From assembly GCA_949788275.1 (NCBI GenBank), contig OX460916.1, positions 558,001-622,000 on the forward strand: a stretch of 64,000 nt of DNA, read 5' to 3'. The DNA comes from Weeksellaceae bacterium. Its GTDB lineage: Bacteria > Bacteroidota > Bacteroidia > Flavobacteriales > Weeksellaceae. The translations under genes and the position numbers were made by a program. The notes below the pieces were generated by a model. That model ran no database searches, was not told the origin of the DNA, and saw nothing but the letters and a program-made list of their open reading frames with translations. This document shows, in pieces, positions 54,542-63,261 of the stretch (the stretch's first letter is position 1; every line of letters starts with the position of its first letter).

Positions 54542-57232
54542 TTATTCTGGTTGAGTAAATGGAATGGACGGGTTCAGAATTTCTTCGATTAAGTTGGCTA
54601 AATGCTCGGTTGAATCAGCCACAATCTTAGAATTTAAGATGGTTTCTTTATCTACTTTTAATTTAATTAATTCTTTATTAGGGAATTTAATGGGATAAAT
54701 GCAAAGTTCAATTTCTTTATCGATATTGGCTGAATCGGCATAAAATAGATGAGCATAGAAAATTAACTGCAATTGTTTGGCTTTGTCGCTGTCTTCATAG
54801 ACTTTATAGATATCGTCTGTTTTTACAGAAATATCGCTCGCATATCCCGTCTTATAATCAATAATACGGAGTTGTCCATTTACTGAATCAACGCGGTCAA
54901 TAACTCCTTTTAGTTTTACTGTTTCTTGGTTGTTCAAAGTAAAAGGAATGGTGTGTTTACTTTCTAAGCTCCAAATAATCATTTCATTTTTTTCGGCTGT
55001 TTTTTGATCTTTATAGAGTACGCCATCCAATATGCGTTCGGCTATTTTATAGATCAAATAGTTAGGTCCTTCGTTGATTTTCCCTTCTTTGTATTCCAAT
55101 TGGAAATGTTTGGTAAGAAATTCGTGTTTGACCTTGTGCATGGCTTCAAAGTCTTGTGCGAATAAAATCCTTTTAAGACATGGGGTATAGAGTTCTTCTA
55201 GTGCAGCATGAACAATATTCCCTAAGGTTCTAGCGCTAATCGTTTCTTCGGCTTCTTCTACCTGGTCTACACCAAAAATACGTTGTTCGAAGAAATCCAT
55301 GGGGTTTCTAAGATAGGCGGAAAGCGACGATGGTGAGATTCCGTATTGGCTCCATTCGTGTAATTTTTCCATGGTTCGCACGGTTTTCTGAACCGATAGA
55401 TTTTGTTGAGGTGTAGAGTCGAAGGTGGGTGCAGCAAAAATTTCGTTGATATCGTGTTGACTTTCAAATTTTATTTGGGCAATAAAGCGCGATTTTTCCC
55501 CACTGCTTAGACCATCTGATTCTGTATTGTAAATTAAGTGAGCCGTTTTTACCCGTTGCATTAAGCGGTAAAAGTGGTAGGCGTAAATGGCATCGTTTTC
55601 GGTAAAGGTATTCAGTCCCATTTCTCTACGAATATCATAAGGAATAAATGAGTTGTTTTGGCGTCCTAAAGGAAGAATTTCATCATTGACAGAGGTCATA
55701 ATAATACGATCGAAATTAAGCAAACGGGTTTCTAAAAGTCCCATGAGCTGTAAACCTTTCAATGGTTCACCAATAAATGAAACCGTTTCGGCTTGCATAA
55801 TTTTGGTGTACAATACATACAAGGTGCGGTAATCTTTAATGTGATCTACCGTTTGAAGGTTTTCGTGCAATTGATTGAACACTTTTTTGAAATAGAAAAG
55901 GTATTCTTTCATTAAAGGGCTATCCATGGTAGGATTTTGCAATAAATCATCGGTCCAATCACGTACGATCAGTAAAAAGTCGGCAATGGTTGTGGGTAAC
56001 TTAAATAGAGGTTGAAAAACATTGTCTTCCAAAGCCGAAGTAAGGGATTTTGGCGCATTGAATATTCGATTTTGGGTACGAATCTGATGAACTAAATTTC
56101 GGCTAGAATCGGTTGCGAATTTAGACAGCGTTCTGTTTTCTAAAATTTGCAACACATTTTTATAATAATAGGTTTTTCCTTTCCCCAGCTTTTCACGGTT
56201 CATCTGCAATTCGAAAATCGATTTAAACAGTTGGGCGAGAGGGATCGACTTTAATGGAATTCCCATCGAAATATTTAAATGGGTAATATTTTCGGGTAAT
56301 GAATTTAAAATACTGGGTAAAATAGATTCATCGGCTAAAATTAGAGCTGTTTTTTTAATCTCATCCTCCGATAAATCTTTTAAAATACCAGCGACATATT
56401 TGGCTTGACCCACTTGTTTTGCCACCCCAACTACGGTGACGTCTTTGGGTTTAGAAAACTCGTCCATGGTCCATTTCCAGTTTTTAACTAGGGGTTGATA
56501 GCGCCGCAGAAAAACACCAGCTTCTTGGTTTTTGTCGTTTAAGTAGTACTTATCTGCATCCCAATAGATGGTAGCAAGACCTTCTTTTTCTAAGGTGAAA
56601 AATAGTTGTTGTTCGGCATTGGTTAAGGCATTAAAACCAACGAAACAGAAATGTTTTTTAGGTTGTTGTTCTATATATTGGGGTAAATTTTCCGCCGCAA
56701 TTCTATACACCAAACCAGCATACGCATGACCTTGTGCTAAAAGATCTTCCCTAAACTGAAAGTAAAATCGAGCAATAATATCCCAAAAAGTAAGATGTTT
56801 CTGAATCAACTCATTTTTCTGAATACTCAATTCATCTTCTCCCCATTTGGCTATCCGCTCTGCCGAAATTAAATAATCTAATATTTTCTTCGGTGGAATC
56901 ATCGATAGATCAATATCTTCAAAATCTTTCAGAATCGTGGGGGCCCATTTTATAAACTCTTCAAAGGTGTCGGGTTTGTCAATCACTTTTTTGTAAGAAT
57001 GATAAGCGCTGAACCACAGGTTAATGCCCGCCAAAATATCCAATTGAGCTATAGAAGCAACAAATTCTTCAATGCTCTGCATTTCGGGCAGAATAAACCC
57101 CTGTTGTTGTTGTTGAAATTCTTGTTTCAAGAAAAGCATAGGTCGTTTCCCCGGTAAAATTAAGGTAACATCAAAAAAGGTCGAATGCGATTTTCGAAGA
57201 TCTTCTACGACTTGTTGAATAAATTGTGGCAT
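54542..57232 (-). CDS. AddB-like PD-(D/E)XK nuclease family protein
   Basis: 896 residues. The N-terminal ~630 residues resemble a helicase-like AddB fold without a clear Walker A (VTLILPGKRPMLFLKQEF near the start; FDRIIMTSVNDEILPLGRQ near 510). The C-terminal ~250 residues hold a RecB-type nuclease: ISPSSLSAYLRNPMDFFEQRI, then LKGVIDRVDS and LRIIDYKTG, containing the Asp and Asp-x-Lys catalytic residues. In Bacteroidota this protein partners a UvrD/AddA-like helicase in double-strand-break repair; that partner is not adjacent. Confidence 0.88.
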   Translation of the reverse strand: MPQFIQQVVEDLRKSHSTFFDVTLILPGKRPMLFLKQEFQQQQQGFILPEMQSIEEFVASIAQLDILAGINLWFSAYHSYKKVIDKPDTFEEFIKWAPTILKDFEDIDLSMIPPKKILDYLISAERIAKWGEDELSIQKNELIQKHLTFWDIIARFYFQFREDLLAQGHAYAGLVYRIAAENLPQYIEQQPKKHFCFVGFNALTNAEQQLFFTLEKEGLATIYWDADKYYLNDKNQEAGVFLRRYQPLVKNWKWTMDEFSKPKDVTVVGVAKQVGQAKYVAGILKDLSEDEIKKTALILADESILPSILNSLPENITHLNISMGIPLKSIPLAQLFKSIFELQMNREKLGKGKTYYYKNVLQILENRTLSKFATDSSRNLVHQIRTQNRIFNAPKSLTSALEDNVFQPLFKLPTTIADFLLIVRDWTDDLLQNPTMDSPLMKEYLFYFKKVFNQLHENLQTVDHIKDYRTLYVLYTKIMQAETVSFIGEPLKGLQLMGLLETRLLNFDRIIMTSVNDEILPLGRQNNSFIPYDIRREMGLNTFTENDAIYAYHFYRLMQRVKTAHLIYNTESDGLSSGEKSRFIAQIKFESQHDINEIFAAPTFDSTPQQNLSVQKTVRTMEKLHEWSQYGISPSSLSAYLRNPMDFFEQRIFGVDQVEEAEETISARTLGNIVHAALEELYTPCLKRILFAQDFEAMHKVKHEFLTKHFQLEYKEGKINEGPNYLIYKIAERILDGVLYKDQKTAEKNEMIIWSLESKHTIPFTLNNQETVKLKGVIDRVDSVNGQLRIIDYKTGYASDISVKTDDIYKVYEDSDKAKQLQLIFYAHLFYADSANIDKEIELCIYPIKFPNKELIKLKVDKETILNSKIVADSTEHLANLIEEILNPSIPFTQPE

Positions 57233-57344
57233 ACCAAATTCTCTAAATTAAAGAGGTAAAGATAGATTTTATCAACGACAATGGATGACCATTGCACTTA
57301 AAAATTCCACGCTGAATAATAGACATTCAACCATCGTATACCAC

Positions 57345-57376
57345 AAAAAAAAGCGAACCCGTCGGTTCGCTTTTTT
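57345..57376. terminator. Terminator after kbl
   Basis: aagcgaacc/ggttcgctt stem flanked by A and T tracts. Confidence 0.85.
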
Positions 57377-57395
57377 GTTTCTTATAGCGTGGGTG

Positions 57396-58595
57396 TTATT
57401 GAATAACACCTAATTCTTTTCCTACCTTGATAAAAGCAGCGATGGTATGGTCTAACTGTGCCTGTGTATGTGCAGCCGAAAGCTGAACACGTATACGTGC
57501 TTTATCACGTGGTACAACAGGGAAGAAGAATCCAATAACATAAACACCTTCATCCAATAATTTGTTGGCCATAACTTGTGATAATTTAGCATCATACAAC
57601 ATTACAGGAACAATAGCCGCATCCCCTTCTGGGATATCAAAACCAGCTTCCACCATTTTGGTACGGAAGTAGTTCGCATTCCACATTACTTGATCGCGAA
57701 GACTCGTATCGTTCGATAACATATCTAACACCTCTAAGGCCGCACCAACAATTCCAGGGGCTAGAGAGTTTGAAAATAAATACGGACGAGAACGTTGACG
57801 CAATAATTCAATCACCTCTTTTTTACCCGAAGTAAATCCACCCATGGCACCGCCTAAGGCTTTCCCTAAAGTTGAGGTAATAATATCTACACGACCCATT
57901 ACATCGGCATGTTCATGGGTTCCACGACCCGTTTTACCAATAAAACCAGTAGCGTGAGAATCATCAACCATTACCAAAGCATTGTATTTATCGGCTAAAT
58001 CACAAATGCCTTTTAAGTTAGCGACAATACCATCCATTGAGAAAACACCGTCAGTAACAATAATTGTAAAACGATGATTTTTCGCTGAAGCAGCAATTAA
58101 TTGAGCCTCTAAATCGGCCATGTTATTATTCTTGTAACGGTAACGCGCTGCTTTACACAAACGTACCCCATCAATAATAGAAGCATGGTTCAATTCGTCC
58201 GATATAATTGCATCTTCATCTGTAAATAAAGGTTCAAAAACACCCCCATTGGCATCAAAAGCCGCAGCGTAAAGAATGGTATCTTCCATTCCTAGAAAAT
58301 CGGCAATCTTTTTTTCCAGTTCCTTATGAATATCTTGCGTTCCACAAATAAAACGAACCGATGATACACCATATCCACGACGATCTAGCATTTTTTGAGA
58401 GGCCTCGATAATGTTTTTATTGTTAGAAAGTCCTAAGTAATTATTGGCACAAAAATTAAGCAGTTTTTGCCCATTTTCAAGGGTTATTTCTGCACTCTGA
58501 GAAGAAGCAATAATACGTTCACTCTTGAACAATCCTTGCGTTTCCAAATCATCTAACTGATTTTGTAAATATTGTTGAAATTTTTCGCTAAACAT
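57396..58595 (-). CDS. kbl: Glycine C-acetyltransferase (2-amino-3-ketobutyrate CoA ligase)
   Basis: 399 residues, a PLP-dependent alpha-oxoamine synthase. Cleaves 2-amino-3-oxobutyrate with CoA to glycine and acetyl-CoA, the second step after threonine dehydrogenase (5754-6710). The PLP-lysine motif is ITSTLGKALGGAMGGFTSGK, with VDDSHATGFIGKTGRGTHEH upstream and the LNFCANNYLGLSNN start. The 399-residue length and family-specific sequence favour Kbl over BioF or ALAS. Promoter element TATATTTG lies 29 bases before the ATG. Confidence 0.93.
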   Translation of the reverse strand: MFSEKFQQYLQNQLDDLETQGLFKSERIIASSQSAEITLENGQKLLNFCANNYLGLSNNKNIIEASQKMLDRRGYGVSSVRFICGTQDIHKELEKKIADFLGMEDTILYAAAFDANGGVFEPLFTDEDAIISDELNHASIIDGVRLCKAARYRYKNNNMADLEAQLIAASAKNHRFTIIVTDGVFSMDGIVANLKGICDLADKYNALVMVDDSHATGFIGKTGRGTHEHADVMGRVDIITSTLGKALGGAMGGFTSGKKEVIELLRQRSRPYLFSNSLAPGIVGAALEVLDMLSNDTSLRDQVMWNANYFRTKMVEAGFDIPEGDAAIVPVMLYDAKLSQVMANKLLDEGVYVIGFFFPVVPRDKARIRVQLSAAHTQAQLDHTIAAFIKVGKELGVIQ

Positions 58596-58624
58596 GATTT
58601 CAAATTTGTTTGTTTCTTACCTTA

Positions 58625-58632
58625 CAAATATA
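58625..58632 (-). promoter_or_regulatory. -7 promoter element for kbl
   Basis: TATATTTG on the minus strand; divergent from the next promoter 23 bases away. Confidence 0.55.
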
Positions 58633-58654
58633 ACGGAAACACTCAGATTTTACT

Positions 58655-58662
58655 TAACTTTG
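58655..58662 (+). promoter_or_regulatory. -7 promoter element for the membrane acetyltransferase
   Basis: TAACTTTG, 23 bases before the ATG at 58686. It supports that start against upstream in-frame codons. Confidence 0.55.
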
Positions 58663-58685
58663 TCGTTATATCTTATTACCAAAAC

Positions 58686-59543
58686 ATGTTTGTACTTATA
58701 TTATTGGTTTTCCAATTTTATTTTTTAGCCAAAAGATTCGATAAAAATCGAATGAAGGTTGTTTTATCTGTTGTAGGACTTTTCTGTTTAGGAATATTTG
58801 TCCTCGCCTTCAACTTGGCTTTGTTAATGATGCTTGGCGTTATCACAACCGATCCCGAAGAATTAATGAAATCAGAATGGATGAATATTGTCCCTTCAGC
58901 AATCTTATTTATTCTAATAGGGGTTATTTACTATTGGTATTTAGCCAAAAAATGGGCAAAAGAAGTACAGGCCAATCTCTTTGTGAAATTGGAAGAAGTA
59001 GTCGAAAAAAAGAACCCAAACTTCCCATTAGAAATGCCGAAAATAGATGCTTTTTGCCATTTCCATACCGTTAACGAAAGCAATATACATCTCATTATAC
59101 CCTTGGCCACGACTATTTGGCAAGAAGCCTATAAAGATATTTTGTCTCAAGAACAGATAGACTATATGCTACAGAAAATGTATGCAGTCGAAAAAATAAA
59201 TGAAGACCTTGCCCAAGGTGATCAATGGGAAATTCTAAAAGCCGATAACATTGCAGTCGGTTACCTTCATTACAAGATAGAAGATGAAAAGGTCTTCTTA
59301 TCTAAAATTTACTTAAAACAAGACAGTCAATTAAAAGGTATTGGTCAGTTAATGTTAAATCACGTTATTCAATATGCGCTAGACCATAACAAAAAAACCG
59401 TTTACTTAACCGTCAATAAAAATAACGCCAAAGCCATCCGATTCTATACCAAGAATAACTTCAAAAATACAGAATCGAAAACATTTGATATCGGAAATGG
59501 CTACATCATGGACGATTATATCTTTCAAAAAGATTTAGTTTAA
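58686..59543 (+). CDS. Membrane protein fused to a GNAT acetyltransferase domain
   Basis: 285 residues from the ATG at 58686, placed there because the promoter element lies between this codon and any longer start. Residues 1-85 contain three hydrophobic segments (FVLILLVFQFYFLA; VVLSVVGLFCLGIFVLAF; SAILFILIGVIYYWYLA). Residues ~125-285 are an N-acetyltransferase of the GNAT type: IPLATTIWQEAYKDILS at its start, then LSKIYLKQDSQLKGIGQLML (acetyl-CoA loop) and LTVNKNNAKAIRFYTKNNF. The catalytic domain would face the cytosol. The acceptor is unknown. Confidence 0.8.
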   Translation: MFVLILLVFQFYFLAKRFDKNRMKVVLSVVGLFCLGIFVLAFNLALLMMLGVITTDPEELMKSEWMNIVPSAILFILIGVIYYWYLAKKWAKEVQANLFVKLEEVVEKKNPNFPLEMPKIDAFCHFHTVNESNIHLIIPLATTIWQEAYKDILSQEQIDYMLQKMYAVEKINEDLAQGDQWEILKADNIAVGYLHYKIEDEKVFLSKIYLKQDSQLKGIGQLMLNHVIQYALDHNKKTVYLTVNKNNAKAIRFYTKNNFKNTESKTFDIGNGYIMDDYIFQKDLV

Positions 59544-59552
59544 TTCGTATTT

Positions 59553-59660
59553 GGGCGCTCCCTTCGGGCGGGCTCTCCGCTATATCTCTGCTGCCTGAAA
59601 ATGGGGTTATCCAATGAAATTGGCTAGGCAGCAGAGGATGCCGCTGCGATCCCTAGCGCG
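59553..59660 (+). repeat. REP-like intergenic repeat, copy R8
   Basis: GGGCGCTCCCTTCGGGCGGG, CTCTCCGCTATATC, inner stem ctctgctgcc/ggcagcagag, GGATGCCGCTGCGATCCCT, AGCGCG. Together with R2 and R7 this is the GGATGCCGCTGC subtype. Confidence 0.85.
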
Positions 59661-59662
59661 AC

Positions 59663-59713
59663 AAAAAAGGCTTATTTATGCTACAAACTTGTAGCATAAA
59701 TAAGCCTTTTTAT
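59663..59713. terminator. Long bidirectional terminator
   Basis: A ~21-bp perfect stem (aaaaggcttatttatgctac/gtagcataaataagcctttt) abutting repeat R8, with A and T tracts on both sides. Confidence 0.85.
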
Positions 59714-59818
59714 GAAAAATGTATTTTGGTCGTTTTAAAATTCAGCTCCTCAACAAGTTTGCTTTTTTATAATCAAAATGAGGTGAAATAATGGGCAGTT
59801 ACCCAGCTTTTTCTTTTC

Positions 59819-60532
59819 TTATAAATACGTTTTACCTTTTAAAGGACTTTGTTTATGATGGAGTAGATCCAATCCAATCTGAATCATTCCACTGTTATGT
59901 GAACCACCCCAAATGGCTCTTCCTAAAACGTAACTAGCAACATACTGCGACCACGTAGAACATACCGTTTTCAGTTCGTAATAAGACTCTTCTAAATACA
60001 GTTTCATTTCGTTCTCTGAAAGATAGCCTAACTCAAAACAACACCGTGCTAAAAAAGCGCCTTTACCATAGTCAAATGCACTATCCTTAACGCTGCTAAT
60101 CTGACTGTAATGCGTAATTATATTTTCAGCAATCAGTTCATCAACAATGGTATTTAAACTTCTATACATTGCTATGTAAAGCTTAAATTTATACTCATCA
60201 TTTGGTAAGTTTCTTTTTAAAATTTCAACAGCGTTGTCTTTATTTTCAAAAGCATTAAACACAATTTCTAAATTTGCATCAGTATTTCTTTTTTTTAGAT
60301 CTTGTAAAACGGCTAAAGCTTGCTCTTTGTTATAAATCGCCGAGTATTCTTCGAGTATTTCTATAAGGGTCGATTTCGGTAAACCCGTTTCATATGAATT
60401 CAAATAGGCCGATTGTTGTTCTGCATAGAGGGAGCTTAGGAGTAAATAATCTAAAGATTGCCCAACAACGGCGTTTCGATTGTTTAATCGAATACGTTTA
60501 AAGGTGTTGAATAGTTTGGATAATAGGCCCAT
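59819..60532 (-). CDS. DUF1266-like protein
   Basis: 237 residues. The C-terminal half carries the DUF1266 pattern (DYGKGAFLARCCFELGYLSE, then ELKTVCSTWSQYVASYVLGR with AIWGG). The N-terminal part is helical and unrecognised. No signal peptide. Last gene of a three-gene set (61692 to 59819) with gaps of 5 and 6 bases, so clearly one operon. The function of DUF1266 is unknown. Confidence 0.75.
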   Translation of the reverse strand: MGLLSKLFNTFKRIRLNNRNAVVGQSLDYLLLSSLYAEQQSAYLNSYETGLPKSTLIEILEEYSAIYNKEQALAVLQDLKKRNTDANLEIVFNAFENKDNAVEILKRNLPNDEYKFKLYIAMYRSLNTIVDELIAENIITHYSQISSVKDSAFDYGKGAFLARCCFELGYLSENEMKLYLEESYYELKTVCSTWSQYVASYVLGRAIWGGSHNSGMIQIGLDLLHHKQSPLKGKTYL

Positions 60533-60538
60533 ACACTT

Positions 60539-61237
60539 TTATACTGATTTTAAATGATCAAATTTGTTTTGTAAAATAACGATGAACTTTTCTCCTACGA
60601 CTTGATATTTAGCACGCGTTAAAAATTGCTTTTTTACATTCAGTATATCCAAAGGATCTACAATATAATTTAAACGATCATGAATTTCCAATGGAAGTGG
60701 AGCCCCCTCTATATTAAAAGTAATAATATGGGTTTTAGGTAAGTAGGCTTCCGACGATTGAAGATAAATGGCTGCTTGCGTTTTTAATGTTCCGCCATAG
60801 TGAAGTTGAGCCTCCTCAATGCGGAAATTATCAAAGACAATATGTTCATCCAACTCCCCAACGGTATCTGTACGAAAGAAATGCAAATCATTTCCACTTA
60901 GTACCCAAAAACAATCGGTTTCTATATTCCTCAATTTTAGGCCTACAGCCGAGAGAGCAACGTTTTTAAGACCCGTACTTGCGATTTCAGCTACTTTACT
61001 CAATGTTGATTGGGGCACCGATGCCGAAGTAAAAGCATCAATCGGTTTTCCTTTCATCCATTGCACAATTTGGGAGAAATCTTCGTGTAATAACTCATTC
61101 TTGTAGTTTTCGTAATTTTTTCTTTCGACCTCTAAATCGATCTCATCTTTTACAGCACTGTGTTTTTTATTCATGTACACCATAAAGGCAATACCTGCAA
61201 TAACAAGTACGACCGGGATTAAATAAAGTGGATTCAT
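60539..61237 (-). CDS. Membrane-anchored protein of unknown function
   Basis: 232 residues with one N-terminal TM (about 4-22, LYLIPVVLVIAGIAFMVYM) followed by a soluble domain of ~200 residues (QIVQWMKGKPIDAFTSASVP, DCFWVLSGNDLHFFRTDT, HYGGTLKTQAAIYLQ). The middle reads like a cytosolic beta-rich domain. I recognise no family. Second gene of the three-gene operon, 5 bases after the first. Confidence 0.6.
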   Translation of the reverse strand: MNPLYLIPVVLVIAGIAFMVYMNKKHSAVKDEIDLEVERKNYENYKNELLHEDFSQIVQWMKGKPIDAFTSASVPQSTLSKVAEIASTGLKNVALSAVGLKLRNIETDCFWVLSGNDLHFFRTDTVGELDEHIVFDNFRIEEAQLHYGGTLKTQAAIYLQSSEAYLPKTHIITFNIEGAPLPLEIHDRLNYIVDPLDILNVKKQFLTRAKYQVVGEKFIVILQNKFDHLKSV

Positions 61238-61242
61238 AAATC

Positions 61243-61692
61243 TTAAATAGTGGTTGGTGTAACATCGTCTTTTTTAGAAGGCATGCTTCCCCAAATCGCA
61301 AGAAGAACAACAAGTACCAAAACAATTTTACCACCTATTTTTTGCCAAAATGTTAAAGGATCTTTAGCTTCTTCTATATTGAAATTATGCTTTTCTTTAA
61401 GGATAGTCGCTAACTCATCATCAATTTCTAAGTAGGTCATATTCGATATATCACTTAATACATAGCGTCCATCTGTATTCCATACAGGTATCCATACGGC
61501 ACCATACTCATTATGAATATAAGATAAATTGACTTTCTGACCGACCATTTTTTGAATTTCTGAATCCGTTGGTAGTTCTTGAATCGGCTGAATATTTTCA
61601 CATGGAAAACACAGAGGAATTTTTGCTTTTGCAGATAATGCACTCATTGTCAATAAGCTGATGATTGCGGTAATAATAATTTTGTTACTCAT
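61243..61692 (-). CDS. Exported protein with C-terminal TM, unknown function
   Basis: 149 residues: a signal peptide (ITAIISLLTMSALSAKA), a periplasmic domain of ~90 residues with a CFPC pair near residue 28-31, and a C-terminal TM (about 119-138, IGGKIVLVLVVLLAIWGSM) with a short Lys/Asp-rich cytosolic end. The two closely spaced cysteines could form a disulfide. First gene of the operon; a TACATTTG promoter element lies 38 bases upstream. Confidence 0.6.
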   Translation of the reverse strand: MSNKIIITAIISLLTMSALSAKAKIPLCFPCENIQPIQELPTDSEIQKMVGQKVNLSYIHNEYGAVWIPVWNTDGRYVLSDISNMTYLEIDDELATILKEKHNFNIEEAKDPLTFWQKIGGKIVLVLVVLLAIWGSMPSKKDDVTPTTI

Positions 61693-61730
61693 AATTTAAT
61701 GTTAATATAGTGTTAATTTTTGTTAATTGT

Positions 61731-61738
61731 CAAATGTA
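61731..61738 (-). promoter_or_regulatory. -7 promoter element of the three-gene operon
   Basis: TACATTTG on the minus strand, a perfect TAnnTTTG. Confidence 0.5.
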
Positions 61739-61837
61739 CAATAAAAAACAATAGTGTATAAATAAATATATGTTATGAAAATTGAGTTCACTGTATTGCG
61801 TTTTTCCAATTCAACGATACATTTAATTCTAAAATGT

Positions 61838-61853
61838 ATATTGTATACAATAT
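61838..61853. promoter_or_regulatory. 16-bp perfect palindrome, possible operator
   Basis: atattgtatacaatat, perfectly symmetric, in the 445-base divergent gap between the three-gene operon and the Crp/Fnr gene. It lies ~100 bases behind the operon's -7 element. Nothing else in this gap is recognised. Confidence 0.4.
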
Positions 61854-62137
61854 GCAAAAGTAATCATTTTTCTCACAGTGAAGTTATTAATAGCGTTTTT
61901 TTTAAGGCTTCATACGGCATTTTTTTTACACCTTTTTAAAAGATGTATGACATTCAACAACAATTCGCTACAAGGTTATAGTCCTCGATATTATAAAAAA
62001 AAGGATGAATAGAATCAAGGTGTAAGCACACTAGTTTTGAATTTTTCGTGAATACAATTGTCCTTTTATTGCTTTGCATTCCCTCTTCAACCAATTATAC
62101 TTAAATTAGACAAATGTTCAATATTTAAAAATAAGCT

Positions 62138-62716
62138 TTGAAGGATTTCAACCAACGCATTCAGAAACAATTTGGACCACTCACTCTACAAGAGATTGAT
62201 CTTATTCGCTCTTATTTTAAGGAAGAGCACCTTCATAAGAATGAATTCTTTACCGAAGCAGATAAGGTCTGTAATCGTCTTAGCATTGTTCAGTCAGGAA
62301 TTTTAAGGGTTTATTCGTTATCCGATGGAAAGGATATTACGCAATGGATTTCTACGGATAATGATCTTATTACAGATGTGGTTGGGTTCTTCTTTAATCG
62401 GCCCAATCGTTGGAATATTCAAGCTTTTTCCGAGACTGTATTATGGACGATAACACAGGACGATTACCGCAAACTTTGTGTAGAATTTCCGCGATGGAAT
62501 GAGATCGAAAAAGCGCTGATTGCTAAATGTTTCGCAGGACTTGAGAATCGGGTTTTTTCTCATTTGTCGATGACGGCAGAAGAGCGGTATAATGCTTATT
62601 TTGAGCAAAATAAAGCACTATTTAACCAAGTTCCTTTACAATACATTGCTTCAGTATTGGGAATGACTCCAGAGACATTTAGCCGAATTCGAAAACGTCA
62701 AAGAGATAATTCTTGA
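62138..62716 (+). CDS. Crp/Fnr-family transcriptional regulator
   Basis: 192 residues, TTG start. An N-terminal cyclic-nucleotide-binding-like beta-roll (HLHKNEFFTEADKVCNRLSI, VQSGILRVYSLSDGKDITQW), dimerisation helix, and a C-terminal HTH (VPLQYIASVLGMTPETFSRI with RKRQ). No FNR-type cysteine cluster is visible, and key cAMP contacts are not evident, so the ligand is unknown. The DUF4260 gene 70 bases downstream is its probable target or partner. Confidence 0.9.
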   Translation: MKDFNQRIQKQFGPLTLQEIDLIRSYFKEEHLHKNEFFTEADKVCNRLSIVQSGILRVYSLSDGKDITQWISTDNDLITDVVGFFFNRPNRWNIQAFSETVLWTITQDDYRKLCVEFPRWNEIEKALIAKCFAGLENRVFSHLSMTAEERYNAYFEQNKALFNQVPLQYIASVLGMTPETFSRIRKRQRDNS

Positions 62717-62786
62717 CTTTAATCAAGTGGAAATGGATGAAGTTTTTACATTTTTGTAGGCGATAACCAAAAATAAAATCGGTCTT

Positions 62787-63140
62787 ATGAAAAATAGTTT
62801 AAAACTTGAAGAATTCGGGCAATTGTTGCTATCTGTATGTGCATTTATCCAATTAGATTATGCATGGTGGTTATTGCCAATCAGTTTATTCTTGCCAGAT
62901 TTATCGATAATGGGTTACGCAATAAACACAAAAGTTGGGGCTTGGTTATACAATTTTTTTCATCATAAGTTATCCGCCATAATTATTTGGGGAATAGGAT
63001 ATTTGCTTCATAATTCCTTTCTAGAATTGGTTGGAATAATTTTATACGCACACTCCTCTTTAGATAGAATGTTAGGTTATGGACTTAAATTTAACGATGA
63101 TTTTAAAAATACTCATCTGGGCTGGATCGGTAAAAAATAG
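62787..63140 (+). CDS. DUF4260 membrane protein
   Basis: 117 residues. Three or four hydrophobic segments with the DUF4260 landmarks: DYAWWLLPISLFLPDLSIMG, YNFFHHKLSAI, and the end AHSSLDRMLGYGLKFNDDF followed by THLG. Usually found beside small regulators; here it follows a Crp/Fnr-type gene. The function is unknown. Confidence 0.9.
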   Translation: MKNSLKLEEFGQLLLSVCAFIQLDYAWWLLPISLFLPDLSIMGYAINTKVGAWLYNFFHHKLSAIIIWGIGYLLHNSFLELVGIILYAHSSLDRMLGYGLKFNDDFKNTHLGWIGKK

Positions 63141-63261
63141 GAGGTGTATAATGGTACTAAGCATGACGAACTTATCCTGTATTTGGTTTTTTTAGAAAAA
63201 AAAATGAAAATTGGTGTAACTTTTTCTCAATCGATACGTCTTAAAAGTAAATACACTAAAT

